From VAYN01 sp964540905 (GTDB lineage Bacteria; Actinomycetota; Thermoleophilia; Solirubrobacterales; 70-9): a stretch of DNA of 48,228 nucleotides. Below the pieces are notes generated by a model. That model saw only the letters and a list, made by a program, of their open reading frames with translations. It had not been told where the DNA came from and searched no databases. A program made the translations under genes and the position numbers. Shown here piece by piece: positions 25,720 through 33,370 of the stretch (positions are counted from its first letter, which is position 1; each line of letters begins with the position of its first letter). The DNA lies in contig CAZIOS010000018.1 of the NCBI GenBank assembly GCA_964540905.1, positions 1 to 48,228 on the forward strand, read 5' to 3'.

Positions 25720-26663
25720 CCGGACGAGCCGTCGGCCAGCGCCGCGGCGAAGCCCTGGCGCCAGCTCGTGTGGGCCGGCTCCCAGCCCAGCTCGCGTCTG
25801 GCCTTGGCGTTGCCGGCGCCGCGCATCTGCAGTGCCGCTTCGGCCGTGGCGGCCCCGGCGGCGAGGCGGGCGAGCCAGACCGGGACCCGGCGCGGCGGCC
25901 TGGCGCCGAGCGCCGCGGCGAAGACCGGCAGCCACTCGCGCATCGGCGCCGGCTCGTCGTCGACGACGTTGTAGACACCGGGGGCGCCGCGCTCGAGCGC
26001 GGCCAGGAAAGCGGTGGCGACATCGTCGGCGTGGACGAAGGAGAAGGTGCCGCTGCCGGGGCCGACGATCGGCAGCCGGCGCCGGCGTGCTTCCTCGGCC
26101 TGGGAGCCCTCGCGGTCGTAGAAGGTGCCGGGCCCGTAGAGCCAGCCGCAGCGCAGCACCAGCCCCTCGATTCCCTCCGCGCCGAGAACCTGGCGCTCGA
26201 GGTCCAGCGCGGCGCGGTAGGCGGGACCGAAGATCCCGGGCGCGTCCGCGAAGACCGGCGCCCCCTCGTCCTTGACCCAGCCGCCCTCGGGCCGGTAGAG
26301 GAAGGCGATGCTCTCGGCGACGAGTCGCCGCGCCCCCGCCGCGCGCGCCGCGGCGACCAGGTTGCGCGTGCCCTCGGTCCGCACCCGGTTGGTCGCCACC
26401 AGGTAGTCGCTTTTGGGGTTGAAGCGGTGCGGCAGCGCGGTCAACGCGTGGATCACCGCCTCGGGCGCGGCCGCGACCACGGCCTCGCGCAGCGCCACGG
26501 CATCGAAGGCGTCGCAGACGACCGCCTCAGCCCCGGCGGCGCGGATCTCCTCCGCCCGCTCGGGGCGCCGCGTCATCCCCGTCACCTCGTGCTCCGCCGC
26601 GACCAGCGCCGGCAGCAGCGGCCTGCCGATCGCGCCGCTGGCTCCGGCGACGAAGACCCGCAT
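25716..26663 (-). CDS. NAD(P)-dependent epimerase/dehydratase (extended SDR)
   Basis: A 315-residue protein of the extended short-chain dehydrogenase fold. The nucleotide-binding glycine motif is VFVAGASGAIGRPLLP at the N-terminus. TNRVRTEGTRNLVAAARAAG is a typical region before the active site, followed by ESIAFLYRPEGGW and AYRAALDLERQVLG. The usual YxxxK is degenerate (tyrosine and lysine are not clearly spaced), so activity as a classic epimerase is uncertain. Later motifs are GLVLRCGWLYGPGTFYD and VHADDVATAFLAAL. The ATG at 26663 is 2 bp from the stop of the upstream L,D-transpeptidase gene, so it is probably in one mRNA with it. Substrate unknown. Confidence 0.85.
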   Translation of the reverse strand: MRVFVAGASGAIGRPLLPALVAAEHEVTGMTRRPERAEEIRAAGAEAVVCDAFDAVALREAVVAAAPEAVIHALTALPHRFNPKSDYLVATNRVRTEGTRNLVAAARAAGARRLVAESIAFLYRPEGGWVKDEGAPVFADAPGIFGPAYRAALDLERQVLGAEGIEGLVLRCGWLYGPGTFYDREGSQAEEARRRRLPIVGPGSGTFSFVHADDVATAFLAALERGAPGVYNVVDDEPAPMREWLPVFAAALGARPPRRVPVWLARLAAGAATAEAALQMRGAGNAKARRELGWEPAHTSWRQGFAAALADGSSG

Positions 26664-26665
26664 CG

Positions 26666-27634
26666 CTAGAAGACGAAGATGCTCTCGCCGTAGTGGAGCT
26701 GTTCGTAGATCCGCGGCTGATCGGCGATGAAGGTGCGGACGCAGCCGTGGCTGGCGGCGTAGTTGGGCACTTCCGCGTAGCCGTGGACCGCGTAGCCGTT
26801 GTGCCAGTAGAAGGAGTAGTACATGCCCTCGGAGTTGTAGCCCGGTTCCTGGCGGTAGAAGCTGTAGTGACCGGTGATGGTCGGGGTCGAGGGCTTGCCG
26901 GTCGAGACCGGGTAGATCGCGAACGGCTTGCTGCCCTTGCTCAGGACCAGCACCTGCTTGGCGAGCGAGACTTCGGCGTGTTCGCCGGCGTTGGGGTACT
27001 TGACGTGGTAGGCGCCCTTGCCGCCGAAGACGCTCTTGACCAGGGCGGCGCCGGCCTTCTGGCTGCGGTTCATGCCGTTGACTTTGCGGTAGGCGAGCAC
27101 CTCGCGGCCGACCCGGCCGTTGAAGCAGGAGCCGCCGCCGGCGACGTAGGCCATCTTCGCCAGCGCCTTTTTGAAGCCCCTGACGACGTCGCTGCACTCG
27201 CCCGGATGCAGGGCGGGGAAGCTGACGCGCCAGCTCTTGCGGAGGGTGCTGTCGGCGCCGAGCGCCGCGGTCGCCGCGTGGCGGGCGCTGACCGCGTACT
27301 TGCCGTCTTCGCGGACGATCACGCTGGAGCTGAAGACGCCGGTGCCGTCGGCGCCGGGAGTGACCGCGACCCTGTGGCTGACCAGCCGCTTGCCGTTGAG
27401 GTAGAAGCTGACTTCGACCCGCTGGCCGGGGGCGAAGGGGGTGATCGTGCCGGTGACCGGGACCGTGTCGTAGATCTCGGCGCGGCCACCGTGCAGGTGG
27501 CCGACCGCGATCTTCAGCGCCGCCGCGGGGACGGCCGGCGGCGCCGGCTTGCTCGGCGCCGCGGCGCTGGCCGAGGCCGGCACGAGCAGCAGCGCGGCGA
27601 TCGCAAAGAGGAGGTGCGCGAGACGGCGACTCAC
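26666..27634 (-). CDS. Secreted L,D-transpeptidase (YkuD domain)
   Basis: A 322-residue exported protein: signal peptide at the GTG start (MSRRLAHLLFAIAALLLVPA...), then an Ig-like N-terminal part (~40-150) and a YkuD catalytic domain (~225-322). The catalytic motif SHGCVR (~295-300, Cys298) follows HGYAEVPNYAA, with the matching His in the strand before it. The enzyme makes 3-3 peptidoglycan crosslinks or anchors proteins to the wall. The preceding TAGCAT is 7 nt before the start. It lies 2 bp upstream of the epimerase gene and next to a CPBP protease, within the envelope cluster. Confidence 0.9.
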   Translation of the reverse strand: MSRRLAHLLFAIAALLLVPASASAAAPSKPAPPAVPAAALKIAVGHLHGGRAEIYDTVPVTGTITPFAPGQRVEVSFYLNGKRLVSHRVAVTPGADGTGVFSSSVIVREDGKYAVSARHAATAALGADSTLRKSWRVSFPALHPGECSDVVRGFKKALAKMAYVAGGGSCFNGRVGREVLAYRKVNGMNRSQKAGAALVKSVFGGKGAYHVKYPNAGEHAEVSLAKQVLVLSKGSKPFAIYPVSTGKPSTPTITGHYSFYRQEPGYNSEGMYYSFYWHNGYAVHGYAEVPNYAASHGCVRTFIADQPRIYEQLHYGESIFVF

Positions 27635-27641
27635 CGGCGCA

Positions 27642-27647
27642 ATGCTA
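27642..27647 (-). promoter_or_regulatory. -10 element for the L,D-transpeptidase, overlapping a stop codon
   Basis: TAGCAT lies 7 nt before the GTG at 27634. Its TAG is also the stop codon of the upstream CPBP gene. This implies a leaderless transcript starting at or near the GTG. Confidence 0.5.
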
Positions 27648-28361
27648 CTTACCCGAGAGGGCGATCAGGGCGATCGCGTTGTTCAGCATGTGCAGGGCGA
27701 TTCCCGGCACGACCGAGCCGGTCTTCTCATAGAGCAGCGCCAGGATGAACCCGAAGGCGACCAGCGGCGGCACCACGGTCGGGCCCTCGGGAGCGTGCAG
27801 CGCCCCGAAGACGAGGGCGCTGACGAAGGCGGCGGCGAGGCGAGGCAGCTTCTCGCGCAGGCCGCCGAACAGCATCCCGCGGAAGCAGACCTCCTCGCAG
27901 ATCGGGGCGGCGATCACGATCAGCAGGATCTGGAAGGGAAGCGAGCCGAGTTCCTTGGCGATGTCTTCCTGCTTGGGTTCGGTGATCAGCAGGCCGTAGA
28001 GGAGCGCCAGCGCGAAGTAGGCGGCGATCGCCAGGGCCATCCACTTCAGCGCCGACCACTCGACCCGCCGCACCCCGAGCCGGCCGAGCGCGTCGCGCAA
28101 CGACCTCGCCCCGCGCTGGGCGGCGATCACACCGGGGACGAGCAGGAACCCCAGCTCCGCCCCGAACTGGCCGACGACCGTGCCGGCGGTGGTCAGTTCG
28201 CCTTCGTGGTTGAGGCCGAAGATCAGGCCCGGCAACCCCAGCACGGCGCCGGTGACGAGCGCCAGCGGCACCCCGAGCAGGGCCAGCCACGGGCCCCAGT
28301 TGGCATATGGGAAGGCGGCCGGCCGCCGCGCCTCCGCCGCCCCGGCTAACTTGGCATCCAT
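27645..28361 (-). CDS. CPBP-family intramembrane metalloprotease
   Basis: A 238-residue polytopic membrane protein. The CPBP (Abi/CAAX-like) motifs are ICEEVCFRGMLFG (the EExxxR motif), then FGALHAPEG and HMLNNAIAL with the metal-ligand histidines. Several hydrophobic segments flank them. Members are linked to prenyl-protein processing, bacteriocin immunity or envelope protein handling; the substrate here is unknown. The best start is ATG 28361 (MDAKLAGAAE); a TTG at 28397 is the only alternative, and both overlap the divergent mscS-like gene. The stop codon is reused in the -10 of the L,D-transpeptidase gene. Confidence 0.85.
   Translation of the reverse strand: MDAKLAGAAEARRPAAFPYANWGPWLALLGVPLALVTGAVLGLPGLIFGLNHEGELTTAGTVVGQFGAELGFLLVPGVIAAQRGARSLRDALGRLGVRRVEWSALKWMALAIAAYFALALLYGLLITEPKQEDIAKELGSLPFQILLIVIAAPICEEVCFRGMLFGGLREKLPRLAAAFVSALVFGALHAPEGPTVVPPLVAFGFILALLYEKTGSVVPGIALHMLNNAIALIALSGK
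28347..28352 (+). promoter_or_regulatory. -10 element for the mscS-like gene
   Basis: TAACTT lies 7 nt before ATG 28360, inside the 5' coding part of the divergent CPBP gene. No clear -35 is visible. Confidence 0.45.
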
Positions 28362-28776
28362 GAAGCCGGCAGTCTCACAGGTCTCGCGATCGACCAAAAC
28401 CCGGCTGCGGATCCTCCGCCGCCTGGTCCTGCTGGCGATCGTCCTCGTCGTCGGCGCCCTGATCCTCAGTCAGTTCACCGAGCTGAAGCGGCTCGCCACC
28501 GGCATCCTCGCCTCGACCGCGGTGCTGGGCCTGATCATCGGCTTCGCCGCCCAGCACACGATCGCCAACATGGTCGCCGGGGTGCAGATCGCGGTCTCGC
28601 AGCCGATCCGGATCGGCGATCGCATCAGCTTCGAGGAAACCGAGGGCCGGGTCACCGACATCACCCTCGCCTACACCTACGTCGACCCGGGCGACCGCAG
28701 CTCGGTCGTGATCCCCAACCAGCTCCTGGTCGAGGGCATCGTCCACAACCACTCGACCGAGGACACGCAAGCCTGA
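28360..28776 (+). CDS. Small MscS-type mechanosensitive channel
   Basis: A 138-residue protein, shorter than full MscS (~286). It has a TM segment (RRLVLLAIVLVVGALILSQF split at ~20-40), then the pore-lining TM3-like helix (STAVLGLIIGFAAQHTIANM) and the start of the beta domain (IAVSQPIRIGDRISFEETEGRV ... SVVIPNQLLVEGIV), which are core MscS motifs. The C-terminal cytoplasmic cage is absent. Such minimal channels exist in several phyla; gating data for this one are unknown. ATG 28360 shares bases with the start codon of the divergent CPBP gene, and the longer upstream open frame lies within that gene. Probable role: release of solutes on osmotic downshock. Confidence 0.85.
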   Translation: MKPAVSQVSRSTKTRLRILRRLVLLAIVLVVGALILSQFTELKRLATGILASTAVLGLIIGFAAQHTIANMVAGVQIAVSQPIRIGDRISFEETEGRVTDITLAYTYVDPGDRSSVVIPNQLLVEGIVHNHSTEDTQA

Positions 28777-28794
28777 GCGCCGGCGGCGGCGAAG

Positions 28795-28800
28795 TACCCT
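28795..28800 (+). promoter_or_regulatory. -10 element for the class A PBP gene
   Basis: TACCCT lies exactly 7 nt before ATG 28808, in the 31-bp gap after the mscS-like gene. It implies a leaderless mRNA in addition to any read-through transcript. Confidence 0.5.
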
Positions 28801-28807
28801 CTGGGCG

Positions 28808-30937
28808 ATGACGCAGCGCAACCGGGGGCGACGCCAGCGCCGCCGCGGCGGTGTCCGCGGCAAGCTCCTGCTCGTCCTCGTCGCCGCTCTGGCGCTGCTG
28901 GGGATCGCGATCATCGGCGTCACCTCCTGGGTGCTGAACGTCGCCGCCGATGCCCCCTCGCTGGCCTCCTGCAGACCGATCGACCGCGGCGGCAACTCGA
29001 CCCTCTACGCGGCCGACGGCAGCAAGCTCGGGGTGATCGCCTCCGACGAAGCCCGGGCGCCGGTCTCTATAAAGCGCATCCCCAGGAGCGTGCAGCTGGC
29101 GACGGTGGCGATCGAGGACCAGCGCTTCTACGAACACGGCGGCGTCGACGACGAGGGCATCATCCGCGCCGCGGTGGCCGACCTCGAAGCCGGCAGGGCG
29201 GTCGAGGGCGGCTCGACGATCACCCAGCAGCTGGTCCGCAACCTCTGCATCAAGGACCCGAAGCAGAACCTCGAACGCAAGATCGTCGAGGCGAAGCTGG
29301 CGGAAGAGTATTTCCAGCGGCACTCCCGTCGGGAAATCCTCGGCCAGTACCTCAACATCGCCTCCTACGGGACGATCGAAGGCGCGACCGCGGTCGGGGT
29401 CGGGGCGGCCTCGAAGATCTACTTCGGCCGGCCGGTCTGGAAGCTCGACCTGGCGCAGGCGGCGCTGCTGGCCGGGCTGCCGCAGGCGCCCTCGGAATAC
29501 AACCCGATCCTCCACCCCGGCCAGGCGCGGGCGCGCCGCAACGAGGTGCTGCAGAAGATGGACAAGCTCGGCTACGTCTCCCGCGAACGCGCCGCCGCCG
29601 CCGAGCGCAGCGGCCTCGGCCTCGACGTCTCCGCCGGCTACTTCAAGCACCGACAGCCCTACTTCTTCGACTACGTCGAACACCGGCTGATCGGCAAATA
29701 CGGCGCCAAAGCCGTGCGCGACGGCGGGCTCAAGGTCTACACGACGATCGAGCCGACGCTGCAACGGGTCGGCCTCGAGGCGATGCGCTCGGCGCTGCCC
29801 TACTCGTCCAACCCCGCCTCGGCGCTGGTCTCGATCGACCCCCGCAGCGGCGACATCAGGGCGATGGTCAACAGCACCGCGTACGGGCAGAGCCAGTTCA
29901 ACCTCGCCGCCCAGGGGCACCGGCAGCCGGGCTCGACCTTCAAGGCCTTCGTGCTGACGACGGCGCTCAAGCAGGGGATCGACCCCTACACGACCTACTA
30001 CGACTCGAAACCGCTCGATCTCAACCTGCCGCGCTGGGGGCACTGGGAAGTCCACACCGCCGACGAGGGCTACCAGGGGCGGATCAACCTCCAGCAGGCG
30101 ACGGTCACCTCCGACAACACCGTTTTCGCCCAGCTCGACCTCGACGTCGGCCCGGCGGCGGTGGCGGCGACCGCGAAGTCGATGGGGATCACCTCGCCGC
30201 TGGAAGGGATCCCGGCCGAGGGGATCGGCGGCCTCCACATCGGCGTCTCGCCGCTGGAGCTGAGCGACGCCTACGCGACCCTCGCCGCCGGCGGCATCCA
30301 CCACGATCCGGTCGCGATCGCCAAGGTCGTCTTCCCCGGCGGCCGGGTCGACCGCCCCGAGGGGCCCCACCCGAAGCGGGTGATCAGCCCGGCGGTCGCC
30401 TACCAGGTGACGCGCCTGCTGCACGACAACATCACCGAAGGCACCGGCACCGCCGCCTACACCGGCTGCCCCGGGCAGGCCGGCAAGACGGGCACGACCG
30501 ACAGCTACACCGATGCCTGGTTCTCCGGCTACCAGCCGAACCTGGCGACCGCGGTCTGGGTCGGCTACCCGCAGTCGAACGCGATCTCGATGACCGACGT
30601 CAACGGGATCACGGTCTTCGGCGGCACCTTCCCGGCCGAAATCTGGAACTCCCTCTACTCCGGGGCCGGGGTGCCGTGCGTCGAATACCACGAACCGAGC
30701 GAACGGATCGACTGGGCTCCGTTCTACGGCCAGTTCACCGCCGCGGCGCCGAGCCGCGGGGGAGGAGCGGCGGGGGGTGGGGGCGGCGGTGGCGCGCCGC
30801 CGCCCGGGAGCGCCGCCGTCGGCGGCTACAACCCCGACGCCTACGCGCCCGGGGTCGGCCAGGAACCGGCGCCGCTGCCACCGCCGCTGCCACCGCCCAG
30901 CCACGTCGGCGGTGGCGAAGCGGCCGGGAACGGGTAG
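28808..30937 (+). CDS. Class A penicillin-binding protein (PBP1-type)
   Basis: A 709-residue bifunctional peptidoglycan synthase. A basic N-terminus and one TM segment (LLLVLVAALALLGIAIIG) anchor it. The GT51 glycosyltransferase domain (~65-240) shows AIEDQRFYEHGG (catalytic Glu103) and GGSTITQQLVRNL. The transpeptidase domain (~325-620) has the SxxK motif GSTFKAF (Ser376-Lys379), SDN at 435-437 and KTG at 560-562 in QAGKTGTTDSYTDAW. The last ~60 residues are Gly- and Pro-rich, with runs such as PPPLPPP, likely a flexible extracytoplasmic tail. It is next to an MscS-like channel, L,D-transpeptidase and GT-C type gene, so this is an envelope-assembly block. Confidence 0.93.
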   Translation: MTQRNRGRRQRRRGGVRGKLLLVLVAALALLGIAIIGVTSWVLNVAADAPSLASCRPIDRGGNSTLYAADGSKLGVIASDEARAPVSIKRIPRSVQLATVAIEDQRFYEHGGVDDEGIIRAAVADLEAGRAVEGGSTITQQLVRNLCIKDPKQNLERKIVEAKLAEEYFQRHSRREILGQYLNIASYGTIEGATAVGVGAASKIYFGRPVWKLDLAQAALLAGLPQAPSEYNPILHPGQARARRNEVLQKMDKLGYVSRERAAAAERSGLGLDVSAGYFKHRQPYFFDYVEHRLIGKYGAKAVRDGGLKVYTTIEPTLQRVGLEAMRSALPYSSNPASALVSIDPRSGDIRAMVNSTAYGQSQFNLAAQGHRQPGSTFKAFVLTTALKQGIDPYTTYYDSKPLDLNLPRWGHWEVHTADEGYQGRINLQQATVTSDNTVFAQLDLDVGPAAVAATAKSMGITSPLEGIPAEGIGGLHIGVSPLELSDAYATLAAGGIHHDPVAIAKVVFPGGRVDRPEGPHPKRVISPAVAYQVTRLLHDNITEGTGTAAYTGCPGQAGKTGTTDSYTDAWFSGYQPNLATAVWVGYPQSNAISMTDVNGITVFGGTFPAEIWNSLYSGAGVPCVEYHEPSERIDWAPFYGQFTAAAPSRGGGAAGGGGGGGAPPPGSAAVGGYNPDAYAPGVGQEPAPLPPPLPPPSHVGGGEAAGNG

Positions 30938-31075
30938 CCGCGCATCGACCCCGGGCTCGCCTACGGGCTGATCTGGGCCGGCTTCCTCGCCTATCTCGGC
31001 TTCCTCGCCGCGGCGCCGGCGCTGGGGCGCGGCGTCGTCTGGACGACGATCGTCCTGCTCGTCACCGGCTTCGCC

Positions 31076-32074
31076 GTGGCCCCAGTGCTGATCTCCCACG
31101 ACGTCTTCAGCTACCTCGACTACGCCCGCCTCGGCGTCGTCCACGGCATCGATCCCTACGTCCGCGGGCCCCATGCCGCGGCGGCGGACCCCGTCTTCGC
31201 GAGGGTGACCTGGCCGCACACGACCAGCGCCTACGGGCCGCTGTTCACGCTCGCCACCTACCCGCTCGCCTGGCTGCCGGTGGGTATCGCGATCGCGGTG
31301 CTGAAGGCGGTGGCGGCGCTCTCGGTGCTCGGCCTGGCCCTGCTCTGCGGCCGGATCGCGGCCTGGCGCGGCATCGAGCCGCTGCGGGCGGCTGCCCTCG
31401 TCGCCCTCAACCCGCTGGTCCTCGTCCACGTCGTCGGCGGCGCCCACAACGACGGCCTGATGATGCTGCTGGCGATGCTCGGCGTCGCCGCCATCCTCTC
31501 CGCCCGCGAAGCAAGCGGAGGCGCGGCCCTGATCGCTGCCGCGGCCACGAAGGCAGCGGCGCTCTTCCTCGCCCCCTTCCCCCTCCTCGCCGCCGCGCGA
31601 CCGTCGACGGGCCGATTTCCCGCCTATATCGCCGGAAATCGGCCCATCAACCGGCTGTTGGCGGGGGGTCTTGCCGCGGCGGCGGTTATCGGCGTGGCAG
31701 CGTACGCCGGCTTCGGCTGGCACTGGCTGCACGCCGTCGACCTCCTCGGCGAGAACCAGGGGCGGACCAGCCACCTCAGCATCCCCACCACCTTCGCCCG
31801 CCTCAGCGGCCTCGGTCCGACCCCGGTCCGGGTCGCCGCCCTGGTCCTCTTCGCCGCCCTCGTCGCCTACCTGCTGGCCTGGACCTGGCGCGGCGGCGAC
31901 TGGATCCGCGCCGCCGCCTGGACCGCCCTCGCCCTGCTCCTCGCCACCTCCTGGCTCCTCCCCTGGTACCTGATCTGGCCCCTCCCCCTCGTAGCCGTCT
32001 CCCGCGACCGCCCCCTCCTGCTCCTGACCCTAGCCCTCACCGCCTTCCAACTAGGAGCCCGCATCCCCCTCTAG
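31076..32074 (+). CDS. GT-C polytopic glycosyltransferase (GT87/DUF2029-like), start uncertain
   Basis: At least 332 residues with many TM helices. The first loop DVFSYLDYARLGVVHGIDPY carries the acidic residue typical of polyprenol-phosphate sugar mannosyltransferases, followed by PHTTSAYGPLFTLATYP. The frame starts at GTG 31076 only by default: in the same frame the coding character continues upstream to the PBP stop at 30935-30937 (GLIWAGFLAYLGFLAAA and WTTIVLLVTGFAV read as TM segments) with no ATG, GTG or TTG. A start at 31076 would lose the first TM helix. So the start is probably non-canonical, or there is a sequence error or frameshift. It probably adds mannose-like sugars on the outer face of the membrane. 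Confidence 0.75.
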   Translation: MAPVLISHDVFSYLDYARLGVVHGIDPYVRGPHAAAADPVFARVTWPHTTSAYGPLFTLATYPLAWLPVGIAIAVLKAVAALSVLGLALLCGRIAAWRGIEPLRAAALVALNPLVLVHVVGGAHNDGLMMLLAMLGVAAILSAREASGGAALIAAAATKAAALFLAPFPLLAAARPSTGRFPAYIAGNRPINRLLAGGLAAAAVIGVAAYAGFGWHWLHAVDLLGENQGRTSHLSIPTTFARLSGLGPTPVRVAALVLFAALVAYLLAWTWRGGDWIRAAAWTALALLLATSWLLPWYLIWPLPLVAVSRDRPLLLLTLALTAFQLGARIPL

Positions 32075-32093
32075 CCACACCTCACCGGTCGGA

Positions 32094-32277
32094 GGCACAC
32101 GCCCGAACCCTCAGCCCCGGTGCCGTGCGGGAGGGGTAGGACCCCCTCCGAACGGCTTGTACTTCTCGGGAGTCCGAACCTAGGACTGCCGCCACACGCC
32201 CCACCCGAGCAAGTTGAGAGAGGAGGGGGTCCTACCCCTCCCCCGCCAAGCCCCCTAGAGGATTTCAGGCGTGTGCC
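32094..32277. repeat. Nested inverted-repeat element between convergent genes
   Basis: A perfect 21-bp inverted repeat (32129-32149 with 32222-32242) encloses further pairing: CTTG plus CTCGGG (32156-32159, 32165-32170) with CCCGAG plus CAAG (32204-32213), and AGTCC/GGACT (32171-32175, 32183-32187). A wider 10-bp pair (GGCACACGCC 32094-32103, GGCGTGTGCC 32268-32277) brackets it, its right arm inside the C-terminal codons of the minus-strand gene. Each 21-bp arm is itself a near-palindrome (GGAGGGG...CCCCTCC). It contains no ORF, so it is not an IS. It most likely ends transcription from both sides, or is a small dispersed element. Confidence 0.8.
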
Positions 32278-33325
32278 CCTCGGCCCGCTCGCCCATCTCC
32301 TCGGGAGACGCGTGCAGGATCCCGGTCTGGATGCTCCAGCCCTCGCGTCGCCCCATCGCGGTGACGATCCCCACGTAGAGCAGTTCGCCGACCGTCAGCA
32401 CGCCGCGGACGGCGATCGCGATCAGCGAGCCGAGCGCGAAGCTGCCGCTCGGCAGCGCCGCCTTCACCGCCCAGGCGAAGGCGGCGTCGCGGACGCCGAG
32501 CCCGGCCGGGGCGACCAGGGTGACCAGCGCCGCGAAGTAGCCGATCGCCTGCGCCGAGCCGACCAGGAGGACGTTGTCGACGTTGAAGGGGAGGAAGGTG
32601 ACCGAGCGGGTGACGCAGTAGATGCCGAAGGCGACGATGACCCAGTTCAGCGAATAGAAGACGATCAGCGCCAGCACCCCGCGCAGCGAGATCACCTCCG
32701 GCAGCGCCTCGCGGCCGAAGGCTTTCAGCGCCCGGTTGGCGAGCGGGCCGAAGACGCGCGGGTGCAGCAGCACGATCGCCGCCGGGATCAGCAGCAGGAC
32801 TGCCCAGCGGATCGGGTCCCCCTGGAGGTCGGGGTGGTTGATGATGAAGTAGGCGGCGACGATGATCGCCGAGGTGGCCGAGATCGCCTGTTCGTAGACG
32901 ATGCTGGCGATCGTGATCCGCCGCGGCACCCCCGCCCGCTCGGAGAGCAGCACCCGGCCGAGCACGTAGAGGACGCTGCCCGGCACGTAGCGCGCCAGCA
33001 GCGGCTGGCCCCAGGCGACCTGGGCGCGGCCGTGGCCGATCGGGTGGCCGAGGAAGCGCAGCGTGAAGTCCCAGCCGAGGGCGCTGAAGACGTAGAAGAA
33101 CGGCAGGATGATCAGCGCCGGGATCAGCCAGAGAACGTGAAAATGGACGCCTTCGTTCTGGATCTCCGACCACTGGTCGATGACCGTGAGGACGAGGAAG
33201 CCGAAGATCAGGACGGCGAGGCCGATCTGAATCGCCAGGCGGACCCGCTTGCTGCGCGGGGGCTTGCTCCCGAAGCTGGCGCCCGCCTCGCCGATCCGGT
33301 GCAGAAGTGGTTGGCTGCGCTCCAC
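32255..33325 (-). CDS. LPG-synthase-TM/UPF0104-family flippase-like membrane protein
   Basis: A 356-residue polytopic protein with about eight TM segments and no soluble domain. It matches the flippase-like family (lysylphosphatidylglycerol-synthase TM region, AglD-like): an early RFLGHPIGHGRA loop, the motif ARYVPGSVLYVLGR, and the family-typical VAPAGLGVRDAAFAW. Known members include flippases and the membrane part of MprF; the lipid or glycan moved here is unknown. GTG 33325 opens the frame, with TAAGGT 9 nt upstream (or the same bases read as a weak ribosome-binding site). The location after a GT-C enzyme and PBP suggests a role in moving lipid-linked sugars or lipids. Confidence 0.85.
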   Translation of the reverse strand: MERSQPLLHRIGEAGASFGSKPPRSKRVRLAIQIGLAVLIFGFLVLTVIDQWSEIQNEGVHFHVLWLIPALIILPFFYVFSALGWDFTLRFLGHPIGHGRAQVAWGQPLLARYVPGSVLYVLGRVLLSERAGVPRRITIASIVYEQAISATSAIIVAAYFIINHPDLQGDPIRWAVLLLIPAAIVLLHPRVFGPLANRALKAFGREALPEVISLRGVLALIVFYSLNWVIVAFGIYCVTRSVTFLPFNVDNVLLVGSAQAIGYFAALVTLVAPAGLGVRDAAFAWAVKAALPSGSFALGSLIAIAVRGVLTVGELLYVGIVTAMGRREGWSIQTGILHASPEEMGERAEGHTPEIL

Positions 33326-33370
33326 GAAATCCCCACCTTAGTGACGCCGGCGGTCTGGGATAGTCAGCCG
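33326..33370. promoter_or_regulatory. Short divergent promoter region
   Basis: These 45 bp hold both promoters: GATAGT (33359-33364) 6 nt before the thiL ATG, and TAAGGT on the minus strand (33335-33340) 9 nt before the flippase-like GTG. The two genes must be transcribed divergently from this segment. Confidence 0.45.

Noticed and set aside
32094..32277. Inverted repeats considered as insertion-sequence ends
   Set aside because: Only 72 bp lie between the 21-bp arms and no transposase frame or target duplication is visible. A non-autonomous element remains possible and is listed as a finding.
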